From NCBI GenBank assembly GCA_028023455.1, contig JAQFVV010000063.1:6783157-6847156 (forward strand): a DNA stretch of 64,000 nucleotides. The letters are read 5' to 3'. The DNA is from Epiperipatus broadwayi (lineage: Eukaryota; Onychophora; Udeonychophora; Euonychophora; Peripatidae). Within the stretch, counting starts at the first letter, position 1, and each line of letters starts with the position of its first letter. The notes beneath the pieces are model-generated. The model saw only the letters and a list, made by a program, of their open reading frames with translations, did no database searches and had not been told where the DNA came from. The translations under genes were made by a program, and so were the position numbers. Below, piece after piece: positions 36,907 to 47,775 of this stretch.

Positions 36907-38878
36907 TGTAACGGAATAGCGTTACATAGGGTTTAAACCTAGGAACGTTAAAGATATATATAAATGACGAAATAAATGACAGGTACCAAAACTTTTTAAA
37001 AAACGATCTTGTTTTAAGAATAAACGAGAAACAGCCGTTTCTAAAGCAGATCGCAGCTATACAAGAGTACCTGTCAGATTTATTGAACTAAAATTAAAAG
37101 AGTTTTTATTTTTTTTGAGGAATTAATTTATTAGAATCATTATTTGTAAGTTTGCTTTTTTTTTTGTTATTTCGTTTTAAGAAAAAAGAATGATCGAGAA
37201 CAAATTAGAAATTTTTTATTAAATCAATTTTAAACAAAAAGGAAAGAAAAAAGATAAGTAAATTAATTAATCTGCAATAGGTTAAAAGATTCCAAGCGAT
37301 CTAAGATATTTTGAATGGGGGGGGCAATTAGTAGATTAAAATTTAGAGAAGTTGAAACAATAAGCAGGATGTATGTTGGTAAAGTCTAGATAACAATCCA
37401 AATTTAGAAACAGAGGTGATAAAAAGTGTACACTGCTATTGTACTACTTAGACTTCTGGCTCCAGCTAAAACAATACTTAAAAAAAAATGGAAAAACTAA
37501 ATTAAATTCCCACGTGGTGCAAATGTCACAGAAACCATTGAATAAAGAGGACCCTTAATTAGCAAATAAGAACTGATGACTCATGAGTGCATGACAGAGA
37601 TTGGAGGAAAAATTCAAGGTGTCATGGCGGGAAAGAAGAGAAGAAAAAGGCAAGACAGAACTGGAGAGAGACATTAATTACAATTATTAATTATTGATTA
37701 AGAGTTGTGGAAGGCGAAATTAATTTGAATTTTAGCGGAGAGTATTATTAATTTTTTTGGCAGAGCTTCTGATTAAGTACTTGGACTTCTTAACCTAAAC
37801 TTTGTGTGATACCGTAGACGAAATGCGTTGGCTGAATCCAAAATTCGCGGCTTGGCCGCCGAACCTTCACACCTGGCACCGCTGATCGATCCTAGAATGC
37901 TCTCAACCTCGGAGAAAATGAACTCAAGGACCACACACGCCCTGGAAGCCCCACCAAAAGCCGGCATGCTGAATTAAGGAAAACATCGCTCAGGATCCCA
38001 TTACAGTCTTCTCGTTCCACAGGTAGTTATATTTTAACATTTGCTCACACATTCATGCACCAGCTAAAATAACTTTAAAGTGGAGAACGATCTACAAACA
38101 TTAAGTGTAAATGATAAAATTACTAATGACCAAATTGAATCACTAAAGAACTCAACCAGAATCATATGTACAATTAAGATTCAGCAAATATCTGTGCAAA
38201 TTCATACCTAATTCCGTAATTATGTTATCTAGACTTACTAAATCATATATCTGCATGATAATTTTATTTACCCAGTTTTTTCTAAATAAATCATTCATTT
38301 AATTAATACTTCTTTTATTGATCGCTTGGAATTTCAAATTTAGTTAAATAATGTTGAATGAGTGCGAGAGTGATCTATTTTGTATAATTTGAACGGGTAC
38401 ATTTAATATTTTAGTTAAGATTTAAGTATATTTATAGCGTTTATATTGTCATACAATTCTTATGTTAATGTTAAGTTATGGTTAATTTATTCTGGGGGAT
38501 ATAGGGCGGGCCCAACAGTGATAAAGGTGTTTCAATATTGTTTAACGGTAATGTGCGATCTAGTTCGGAAACAGTGTTGCTGTGTTCGTTTCTTGCTGTC
38601 CGCTGGAGTGATGCTTGGGCATGTTCTGTGATATAGTTGAGTGAGCATGTGCACGTGCGTGGCGAGCTTGTAAAGGTTCTCCTGGCGCCTATTACTCGGG
38701 TTCAATCTGAATCTACGTATGAAACAAATAAAAGCGTACGTGTATATGTGTTTGAAATTATTTTCACAAAACATTATGTAAACCCCGGACGAAATAACAC
38801 AGCAGGTTCGTAAAAGGGAATCGTCAACAGAACAGCGAACATACAGAAATAGCGACGTCGACAAGTCGCCGGGTTACA
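36907..38878 (+). repeat. 3' LTR of the gag-only element
   Basis: It starts TGTAACGGAATAG and ends CCGGGTTACA, giving perfect six-base inverted tips TGTAAC/GTTACA. The last part (about 38853-38869, GACGTCGACAAGTCGCC) differs from the 5' LTR (GAGGTGACGTA), although nearly everything else is identical. Confidence 0.96.
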
Positions 38879-40093
38879 ATATATATAAATTAACATGCAT
38901 TATTGGATCTTAACAATTTCAATTTCTTGACATCTTCTCAATAGAGCAAAATATTCCATAGATAACTTTAAAATGTCTGCCTCTTAGTTATTACTATCAT
39001 CATATATCTGTAAATTGAGTCTGTATCCTGGGTGTTTTGTTTTGTTTTTCTTGAGTAATTTGTTCTATTATACAATGATTTTTCTTATAACTTCATAAAT
39101 AAAAACATTATTTATAATCAGATAATAATTAATAAAATATATTAATATTCATGTATTCATTACATGTTCTAATCTAAGAAAATTCATCTAATTTTACATC
39201 ATTTGTACTTCAGAAACATATTCAAAATTTTTATTCAGCCTCTGTTATCACTCACAACTGCCTAAAATACTTCTGGGCATCAATTTTAGATTCTATTTAA
39301 ATAAAATATATAATTTTTACAGCCAAAAAAGAAAAATCTTAAATATATTTTTGCTAAATGGAAATACTTCAAGCAGAGGATAAGTTCTTTTTACCATAAA
39401 TCTCAGACAATACATAATAAAGACATTCTGCATATTTTATTATAGATATATTTTATAAGATTAATGAAAGTTGGATAATAAGTTATATTGTTACTACTTT
39501 AATTTATTAAGATTATATTAGTTATTAAAAAGAAATGATTATGGATAGCAAATATGAATGTACCAAATTGTTATTGATAGTTTATTTATAGTAGAAATGA
39601 ATAAATTAAAAGTATTGTTGAAAAATTTTGATAGTTTGAGCCTTCTATAAAGTATATTTTGGAAGGAGAGTTATAATGTTCAATTAAAATTTTTGGGTTA
39701 ATTAGTAATAAGAGATTTAAAATTATAGTAGCTTGTTATGTATGTTAAGAGTAAAAATTTAGGATCTAATATTAGATCAGATGTTTTTAAAAAAAAAAGC
39801 ATGATATGATTTTATTAATTCCTAGACAATGCAATAACACTTAACTTCATGATAAAAAGAAAACATTTCAAAACTTAATGATAAATAAGGATCAAAATTC
39901 TTAGATAATCTTATATATTTGTCAGTAAATATTAGCTATTGGTGAGCAGTATTTGTCTATTTTCCTGAAGGTTTGTGATAATGGTATATTAATACATAGG
40001 TCTATTTCCACCAGCTATCATTAAATGTTTCTTAATAATTGTCAAACATATTAATAAATAAATTTGTCCATAATGTTGTTTCCAAAATATTAA
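38879..40093. other. AT-rich intergenic DNA
   Basis: Nothing recognised. Confidence 0.6.
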
Positions 40094-40270
40094 AACCTAT
40101 CTCAAATCAATTGAAATAAAAATTAATCACAAATAATAAACAAATATTTTATTTAATCAGTTTTCACCCTCTATTGGGGCTTTTTATAAATAAGGTAAAA
40201 ACCAGTTCAATAAAATATTTGCTTATTATTGTTAATTATTTATTTTATTTTAATTGATTTGAGATAGTTT
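40094..40270. mobile_element. About 177-bp palindrome
   Basis: AACCTATCTCAAATCAATT at the left is the inverse of AATTGATTTGAGATAGTT at the right. AATAAACAAATATTTTATT pairs with AATAAAATATTTGCTTATT nearer the centre. There is no coding capacity; it is probably a fold-back element. Confidence 0.75.
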
Positions 40271-40341
40271 TTTTATCATTAAATGTTGAATGTCTAGAAA
40301 ACTTTAAGCTTTATTTAAACTTTTCAAATACAAACAACTTG

Positions 40342-40676
40342 TTAGCAATAATGCACATATAGACAACACAAGTTAGTAATTACACAGCTTGTTGAGTAGT
40401 AGTTTTCTCCATTCTTTTTCAGGTGTTGCTGGCCTGAACAGTGACAATATTAGCATAGAAGTTGAACTTACAGCATTAGATTCTTGAATATTGAATTTTA
40501 AAGCAACATTCTAACCAACTGAGCTATTCTGTCAAGAATCTAAAAGTGTAAGTTTGAATCCTATGCTAATACTGTCATTGATCAGGCCAGTAACATTTGA
40601 AGAAGAATTGAAAATACTACTACTGAAAAAGTTGTATAATTACTAACTTATGTTGTCTATTTGTGTGTTATTACTA
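40342..40676 (-). mobile_element. SINE family B with inverted second body
   Basis: On the minus strand, 40535 down to about 40455 reads as a tRNA-like head: ATAGCTCAGTTGGTTAG (box A, 40511-40527) and, 40 or so bases on, GTAAGTTCAACTT (box B-like, 40459-40472). The body then runs to 40342. The bases 40535-40676 are an inverted copy of that body, so the whole forms a fold-back. The single-body copy at 19001-19175 shows the basic unit. Confidence 0.72.
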
Positions 40677-40775
40677 AGCGTTGTTAGCCGAGAGGTCAGC
40701 GCAGCCGCCTTGCAAGCAAGCAGACGGTTGTTGCGGGTTCGCCTCCCGGCCGATGTTATGACATATGGAAAAAAA
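40676..40775 (+). mobile_element. SINE family A, copy 1
   Basis: A tRNA-derived unit of about 100 bp: AAGCGTTGTTAGCCGAGAGG (box A region), a long variable part, then GCGGGTTCGCCTCCCGG (box B with T-stem) and GATGTTATGACATATGG plus an A tail. The first and last parts can pair as an extended acceptor stem. It sits directly against the end of the family B element. No clean target duplication is seen. Confidence 0.85.
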
Positions 40776-41060
40776 CAAGCTATTTGTATTTGGAAAGTTT
40801 AAATAAAGTTTAAAGTTTTCAAAACATTTAACTTTTAATGATAAATGATGAAATAGTTCAGCATATTTTTCTATGCTTGTCTGGGTAATGACAATCTATA
40901 AAATTTTTAATCTTATAGTGCCGATGTTTTAAATTTTTTAGTACATAGGATGGTAAGCTAATAAATGATTTTTAAAGTATGACGTTTCAAATATATTATA
41001 ATTTAAATAACTGATTAAATATGTGATTATTTGATTTAATTTACATCAAAACATCTATTT

Positions 41061-41161
41061 AAGCGTTGTTAGCCGAGATGTCATCGCAGCCGCCTTCCAA
41101 GCAAGTAGTTGGTTGCGGACGGTTGTAGGTTCGTCTCCCGATCGATGCTACGACATATGAA
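41061..41161 (+). mobile_element. SINE family A, copy 2, with target duplication
   Basis: Same unit as copy 1, ending in CGACATATG and a short A tail. AAAACATCTATTT occurs at 41048-41060 and again at 41162-41174, flanking the copy. This is a target-site duplication and fits insertion by LINE-type target-primed reverse transcription. Confidence 0.92.
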
Positions 41162-41174
41162 AAAACATCTATTT

Positions 41175-44100
41175 AAAATGGAAGACTAATTTAGACTAAT
41201 TATTTTGTAATTGATCTTATTTTAAAAATTACTTGTTTAAACAGTTAAAAAATATCAAATAAAAACAATTATTTTATTTAATTAAAGATACTAAACGTAT
41301 AAAATTAATGCAATAATATTTAATAAAAACAAAATACTTAAATTTGTTTTCCAATTAAAACAAATTATCTATATAACTTATTTTTAAACCATTAGAATCA
41401 TCAATCATATAATTTCATAACTTTTATTAACGTGTGCCATTTCAGTTTAACACTTTATTATTAACTTTTAGATGATTCGACAATAATACAAAAAAAAAAT
41501 TTTTTATTCTATACATCCATATAAATTCAAATAATCTTTAACTTACTAAAATAATCATTAAAATCTGATATTCAAAATAAATTTCTATATTTACTTTTTC
41601 TTAAAAGATTTCGGTTATAAATAAATTACTTTCAAAAAGGTTATGAATAAATCAACATCAAAAAAAGCACCGTAAGACTGATAATTAGAGATGTTAATTT
41701 AAAATTGAAGTATATAATACAGATATTATAAATTTATAAATAGTTAGTATTAATATTAGAACGCTGAAATATAAATATATAAAAATCTTTTATTATTTAT
41801 AACATAAATAGGTTTTTTAAAAAAATGAAGTTACTTTTAATAAGTAAGAGAAAGTTATTAAATCAAACAAGGAATTTAATTATATAGAAATTGTACTTAA
41901 AATTAGATTAAATTAAGTATTAGATTGAAAACAAATAAATAAGTTTATAGAAATTAATTCCACTTTTTGTTATTCAAAGTTACATTTTGACGACTGACGT
42001 CATCGTTTTACATTTTCATCAGCAAACTTTCAATAAAAGTTATTTTTTTAAAAATGGCATTAGATTTCTCAGTAGTAATTTGCAATAAATAATAACCCTT
42101 TTTTCAATCCATTATTACTTTATGGAAGAAATTGAGAAGACTGAAGTTTGCCTAAGCAGTACACAATGATTATAACTCAAGGCTGATATATCAGTTTTCT
42201 TTGTTTACATTAAAAGGTTGAAATTACAAAACATCTAGAAACAGCGAGGAACACACAGATGCAAAAAATAAAATGTTATAAAATTTAAAATATATATAAA
42301 GGTCAATGGAATATTTCAAAAAATAGAATTTAGATGCCACTTAATGTGGAAGATGTTCTAACACAAAATATATAATATTAAACCAGTATTCTCTGGTTAG
42401 TTTAACAAAAATGTACAATATTTTTATAAGTATAATAAATATTTTATTTCTAAATAAAGCTTACATTGAAACTGAATTAGTTAGCAGTATAATACAATTT
42501 AAATTTACTTCAAACGTAACATCATCCATCTGTGTAAGCATAAATAATAATTGAGTACCCAGTAGTGCCAAATAGGATATTGACTATATTCAATAGAAAC
42601 CACTGATTTATATCACAGTTCTTCAGAAACCATTTTATATTTTATTATTGCACAGTATAACTTAACATTTTTAAATAGTCTAAAATTTTGAATAATATAA
42701 TGTGTCTTTTTTACTCTATATGTTTGGTTCTTTATTAGTAATTACATGTCTTACATGGCATCAGTTATAGATAACTTTTGATTTTTTTACTAAAGGATAA
42801 TATATTCCAAAAAGGCCAGTCCTTTAGAGTGATATAAAATCAGATTCTGCTGGAAAATGTATATTAAATATAAAACATATAGCAACTAATCAGGAGTTAT
42901 TGAATTTAATTTAAGAATGTTTGAACATTTTAATCCATTATAGGTCGATACTTAATAACAAATATAAATCTGTTCCCTAATAAAAAAAGCTAATAGTCAA
43001 ACAAAATTTAATAAATACTATAATCTGGCATTCATTGATTAATCAAGCTTGGAGTAGAATGAAATAAAATATATTACAGCTATAAAAAATATTTTATGTA
43101 AGTAAATCAGTCATCTAACTTTATCAAGAGCAGATTAAATTTCTTAATCTTCCAATAAGTACAGGATACTTAATAAAACTACAGATTTTTATCACTCTAA
43201 TTCATACTTATAATTCTTTTATAATTCAAATAAAAAAATACATAACAATTAAAAAAATAAAACTAAACAAGCATATAATATTGAAGCCATATGCCCTTGC
43301 AATTCAACCTGCATGGGATGATGTTGAAGAACTAACACAAAAGGATGCCACTAATGCTGGGAGAAAATTTTGATTAGTAACTGAAGATGATGTTGAGAAT
43401 AATAAAAACTAAGGTGTATACTATACTGTCATCACACATATTGTAAGGAAGCCTAGCTCAGTCTGATATATAAAGTAATAATGATAATTACTAGAATATA
43501 ATAATATTAATAATAAAATCTTGTTGTAATAAAATCTAACTAATCATGAGACTGTATGTAGTGTATGGGTTCCCTAAGCAGTTGCATCTCACTACAATCA
43601 GATTTAATGTCTTCATATAGGCTGCTATGAATGATAAGATCTAATTTAAATCTAAAATTACACTCATTTCAAATAAATATCTTATTAAATACTTAACAAA
43701 AACCCAATTCGGATTTAATCATTCAATCTTCACCTTAATTAATTGTACCATTATACATGGAGTTCAAACTCAGAGAGATTTCACAATCGAATCTCTTTAG
43801 GGGTTTACATTAATATACTATATCAACAATAATATTCAATGTAATCTTAATAAGAGTTAATTTATTAAGATATCAAATAAATATAATATATAGTTATATG
43901 ATTGTATAATTAATGTTATTTTATTTTGTAAAATGAATAAATCAAATAAATTAGAGACTTCATTAAGTTTAATAAAAAATATAACAATATTTATTTAACA
44001 AATAGACAATTTGATACTTATTAAATATAACAAAAGAAAATGTTATAAATGTTCTATCTACTTATTTACTATTTTATGATATTAAGATAATGATTACATT

Positions 44101-45106
44101 CTCTCTTATCTCACATTAAATAAGTATCACTTAACTCTGACAAATTTAATAACTGATGACATAATCAAGGAAGATCTTATATTTTATAAAGAAAATTATA
44201 AGATAAAAATATACTAAACTAGCTATATTTAATTTATTTATAGTAAATCAATATAATTTTTATGAAAAAATCCATTCATTAAGATGATCCTTGTGTATTG
44301 TCAAATATTTAAAAAAACAAAATTAAATCTATCATGCAAATGTTAATAATTTACACAACTATTAACAAATAACTTATTAAATTAACTAAATTAGTAATGA
44401 TGAGTTTGTGTCATGTCATAAGTAATTTTAATATGAACAATACCAAAAATCTTATCTTCCAATTATGTTTACTTTTGTACCTTTAATGTACTTCAGTATA
44501 TATTAATACATTTTAGTTAACCTTTTAGTCAAGTCACTTGATTGAGGATCTAAATTTTCTTAAATATAAAATAAAAAATATATGAGCAAACTTAGCATTT
44601 AAAAAATGAAAATTCCTATAAATCATTATTCTCGAAGATGATTTATGTAATAAAGGTCTGTGAAATTGTCCTATTCATTTTATACTTCATGTAGCAATGT
44701 CCTTCAAGAATAAAGTCCTTTATTCCTTGTTATTATCCATTGGTAAAACTGTCAAAATATCCAATTGTTACCAAATATCTTTCTTGCATGATATTGGCAT
44801 CTTCTAGAAATGATTTCATTATTAATTGTAATCCAATTATAAAAAGGAAGTTTATATCACTTTAGGCATTTTTAAAGAAATCAGCACTTACATTTGTCTT
44901 CAGATAGACAATAGTATTTTATCCTACAACAAGTGGAGTTTACTCCCAATGCATTCTATAAACAATCTCCATACTTTAGATTTGGTTGAAGTTTACAAAT
45001 GCTTTTTGAAAAATTTATATATTTCAGTGCTTCTATTTAGAATGATCTTTTAGATTTTGCTAATAAAAATATATTATTTTGCTTTTACAATTTGAAAGAT
45101 ATGTTT
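41175..45106. other. AT-rich intergenic DNA
   Basis: No gene, RNA or element recognised. A CRE-like TGACGTCA palindrome near 41996 is probably chance. Confidence 0.6.
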
Positions 45107-45225
45107 AAATAATATTATCTAAATTTTAATGCATTTTATGAGAAAAATTTTGATCTAACTTAATATTAACAAAACTAGCTTCAAACTATGGAAGCATTGG
45201 TTACAACCAAAGGTTTCAATTCTCC
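45107..45225. repeat. Interspersed repeat fragment E, copy 1
   Basis: This matches 53032-53145 closely: TCTAAATTTTAATGCATTTT, then AACAAAACTAGCTTCAAACT and ATGGAAGC(A/T)TTGGTTACAA. It lies just left of the Gypsy relic at 45.3-47.0 kb and might be part of that element's LTR, which is an inference. Confidence 0.85.
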
Positions 45226-45351
45226 CATTTTTACATAAAAAATTTCCAAATTTAAATTACTTATCTCCTATTCTTGATAGATACAAATAAATAATTTGGT
45301 GTTACATAAGGTGGACTAATTTTTACAATTCTTTATGTTTTACTTTTTATG

Positions 45352-45399
45352 TGGTATGGGCTTTAAACTTTGTGCATTGTAAGTACCTCGAGTTCCTTC
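45352..45399 (-). pseudogene. Integrase tail of a third Gypsy relic
   Basis: The minus strand reads GTRGTYNAQSLKPIP, matching the integrase end of the element at 2.9 kb, and the bases are also similar. The stretch between here and the gag-like part is too short for a full pol, so most of the element is missing. Confidence 0.55.
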
Positions 45400-46029
45400 C
45401 AGGGTTTAATGCACTCATTTTATTATCCATTTCTCTGAAATTTATTCTAGCTTTCAGTTGATAACTTATTTCTTTTCTTTTTATTTTATTTCATATTTCA
45501 GAACAGAATATCTAACAAATATCCATCTTGTTTTATAGTTAATTTTCTGCTCAAATAATAATAAAGTTACAATATTGTCAAACTATTTAAACAAAGAAAA
45601 TCTTCAAAAAATAATTTTCATCTTACACCTACTCTTCCTGCTTAAAAACATTAACATAGTACACTCCAATAGTTAGAATGGATCAAACCCTATGAGATTA
45701 CTCTGCATTTTATATTGGATCTTATCTCCTATTAACATAAAAATATTACTATATCTAAACAAACTTAATTCTGTGAAAGCATTTTTCATTTTATACTTTA
45801 TTTAAATATCTCTCCGCAATGTACTAACAGTATTCTGCAGGTTAAACAATATTGGTTGTACACCATCTACTATCATTTTACAGCATATCTTTATCCTGAA
45901 ATCTGCTATATTTTTATTAATACTTTTATTCTATAGTTACTAGCTTGTCTCTTATAATTACATTCTGGCAAAGCCTTATTTAATACATTGTTTCTCTTTT
46001 CTTCACTGAACTACTTAACAATGAATAAG

Positions 46030-46999
46030 CTCTTCTTATCTAATTTTCTTCAATAATCAGCTCTAAATTCTGGAAATTATGATCACAGTCTTGTCCAGCT
46101 ATTTTACAACTAAATTCTTTTTCCTCCCTCTGTAAATCTAAATTAGATATACCCTTAATCTGTTCCATTTTCATATCTATCCCTTGAACAATATTACATC
46201 CATTCTGTTCTCTAGATACTGCACACCTAATTTCTAAATCTTCAGATATATTATTTTTAATTTCTAATTCTTTTAAGCTTTTTCTCAATTCTTTGCTTTT
46301 CTATCCCCAGTTTTGAATTTTGTAAATAGTATCTCTAAATCTGCCATCATCTCATCCTTATTTTGCAATAATTTCAACTCTATTTCTTTAGCAAATTTTA
46401 TTTTGAGCTCATCTTTCAAAAGATCAATTTTAGTTTCTAGTGATTCTCTCATTGTTTTCATCTTACTATCTAATTTTTCTACTGCCTCTCTCTATAACTT
46501 TCTTCAATCTACTTTCTAAACAAAGACTTTGGGACATACATTGGTTCTCAAGCTAATCAATTCTATTTTCTCATTTTGAACTTCAATTTTCTCTTTGAGT
46601 TTATTGATTTTATGTTTTAGCTGACTACATTGAATAGCTAGTTGATTAACCTGAATAGCTTGACTATCGATTTTCTTTTCTAGCTTACTTTGAATAGCTA
46701 AATAATATTTATTTTATAAAGTGCAGACGGTACTGAAATTAAACTGAGAGACTTGCAGTCTCTCAGTTTAATTTGAATAGCTAAATGATCTCTTAATTTC
46801 TTAATTTGAATGCTCATATTTATTATCATAGTCTGCATCATTAGCCTAAGTTGCTGATATTCTGTCTTATCTGTTTCTTCTTGGGCAGCCTCAAGGCTCA
46901 ACATACATGTCTCTGTAATTATGCTTTCTTCATTTTGCAACTACACTGACATTTCTTCTTGGGTTCCTCCCTTATCACTGTCTTGTTTATCTGGCTCCA
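46030..46999 (-). pseudogene. Gag-like coiled-coil relic
   Basis: An ATG at 46999 opens a minus-strand frame starting MEPDKQDSDKGGTQEE. Further pieces (MSIQIKKLRDHLAIQ, QVNQLAIQCSQLKHKINK and a piece at 46040-46288) are rich in Lys, Glu, Gln, Ile and Leu. They resemble the coiled-coil N-terminal half of the other two gags. Stops and frameshifts break it, and no capsid motif is visible. With the integrase tail downstream on the same strand, I read it as an internally deleted Gypsy relic. LTRs were not found. Confidence 0.5.
46734..46775. repeat. Near-perfect hairpin
   Basis: AAATTAAACTGAGAGACT, a short loop, then AGTCTCTCAGTTTAATTT. It lies inside the gag-like relic and breaks its frame. Confidence 0.95.
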
Positions 47000-47692
47000 T
47001 TTTGAATTCTGACTATATTTACTTTTATATTTATTCATAAATAATCAGGCATACATCTCTTCTTCCCTCCATCAAGCAACTATCAGACCCTCCTAACAAC
47101 CTACACATTTATCACCCCAGTTGGCATCGACCATATTAATGTTAAGTTATTTCTTAATTGCCTCTGTCAATGTTCTTAATTGCTTCTGTCAATGTTTTGG
47201 GCATCCAGAAATCCAAATCATTTATGACTAATCAGATTTAAAATATGTCTATTTATTATTTATTTTAACACAAAGTAAAATGTATATTTCTCTGAACTGA
47301 ATTGATAATACACTGCAACTCCTAATATCACAACATAATCAATGCCTAAATAAATCTTTGGCACACATAAATCCAACAATCCAGCATTTATATACTTCCA
47401 CACATCCACTACTATTCAAGAAACATTTTGGCATGCCATTTATAACCTCTCACATCTCCTTCAGCTACTTCTCCACCTTCCACATACACCACACAACCTA
47501 CATACAGAGTGGATGCCCTTGGAATTGATGGTGATGGAACATGTTATGAAATGCCAGGGTGCCAAATTGCCACTCTAATGCAAGTATCATATAATACTTT
47601 ATTATTGGTTAATAATTAATCTAATTATCTACATTAGTGCTTGATAAATGGGTAAATAAATAAAAGTTCTAATGAATAAATACTGAGAGTGA

Positions 47693-47693
47693 A

Positions 47694-47774
<81 letters not shown>

Positions 47775-47775
47775 T
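47693..47775. repeat. AAT microsatellite
   Basis: About 27 uninterrupted ATA/AAT trinucleotide repeats. The minus-strand poly-isoleucine frame it creates is not a gene. Confidence 0.99.

Larger units (their letters stand above)
31957..38878 (+). mobile_element. Gag-only (TR-GAG-like) Gypsy LTR retrotransposon
   Basis: Two near-identical 2-kb LTRs, each beginning TGTAAC (right LTR ending GTTACA), enclose about 3 kb. That interior has a primer-binding-site candidate, one complete gag frame, a short integrase-tail remnant and a purine tract. No protease, RT, RNase H or integrase core was found, so the element depends on a relative for enzymes. The small LTR divergence means recent insertion. 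The interior is clearly richer in G and purines than its surroundings. TR-GAG elements of this layout were first described in plants; I use the term by structure only. Confidence 0.92.

Noticed and set aside
40676-40775. A functional tRNA gene with box A and box B
   Set aside because: Related copies have A tails and target-site duplications, and the stems have mismatches; a SINE explains it better.
41990-42003. CRE-like TGACGTCA regulatory site
   Set aside because: A single 8-base palindrome without a nearby gene is not evidence of regulation.
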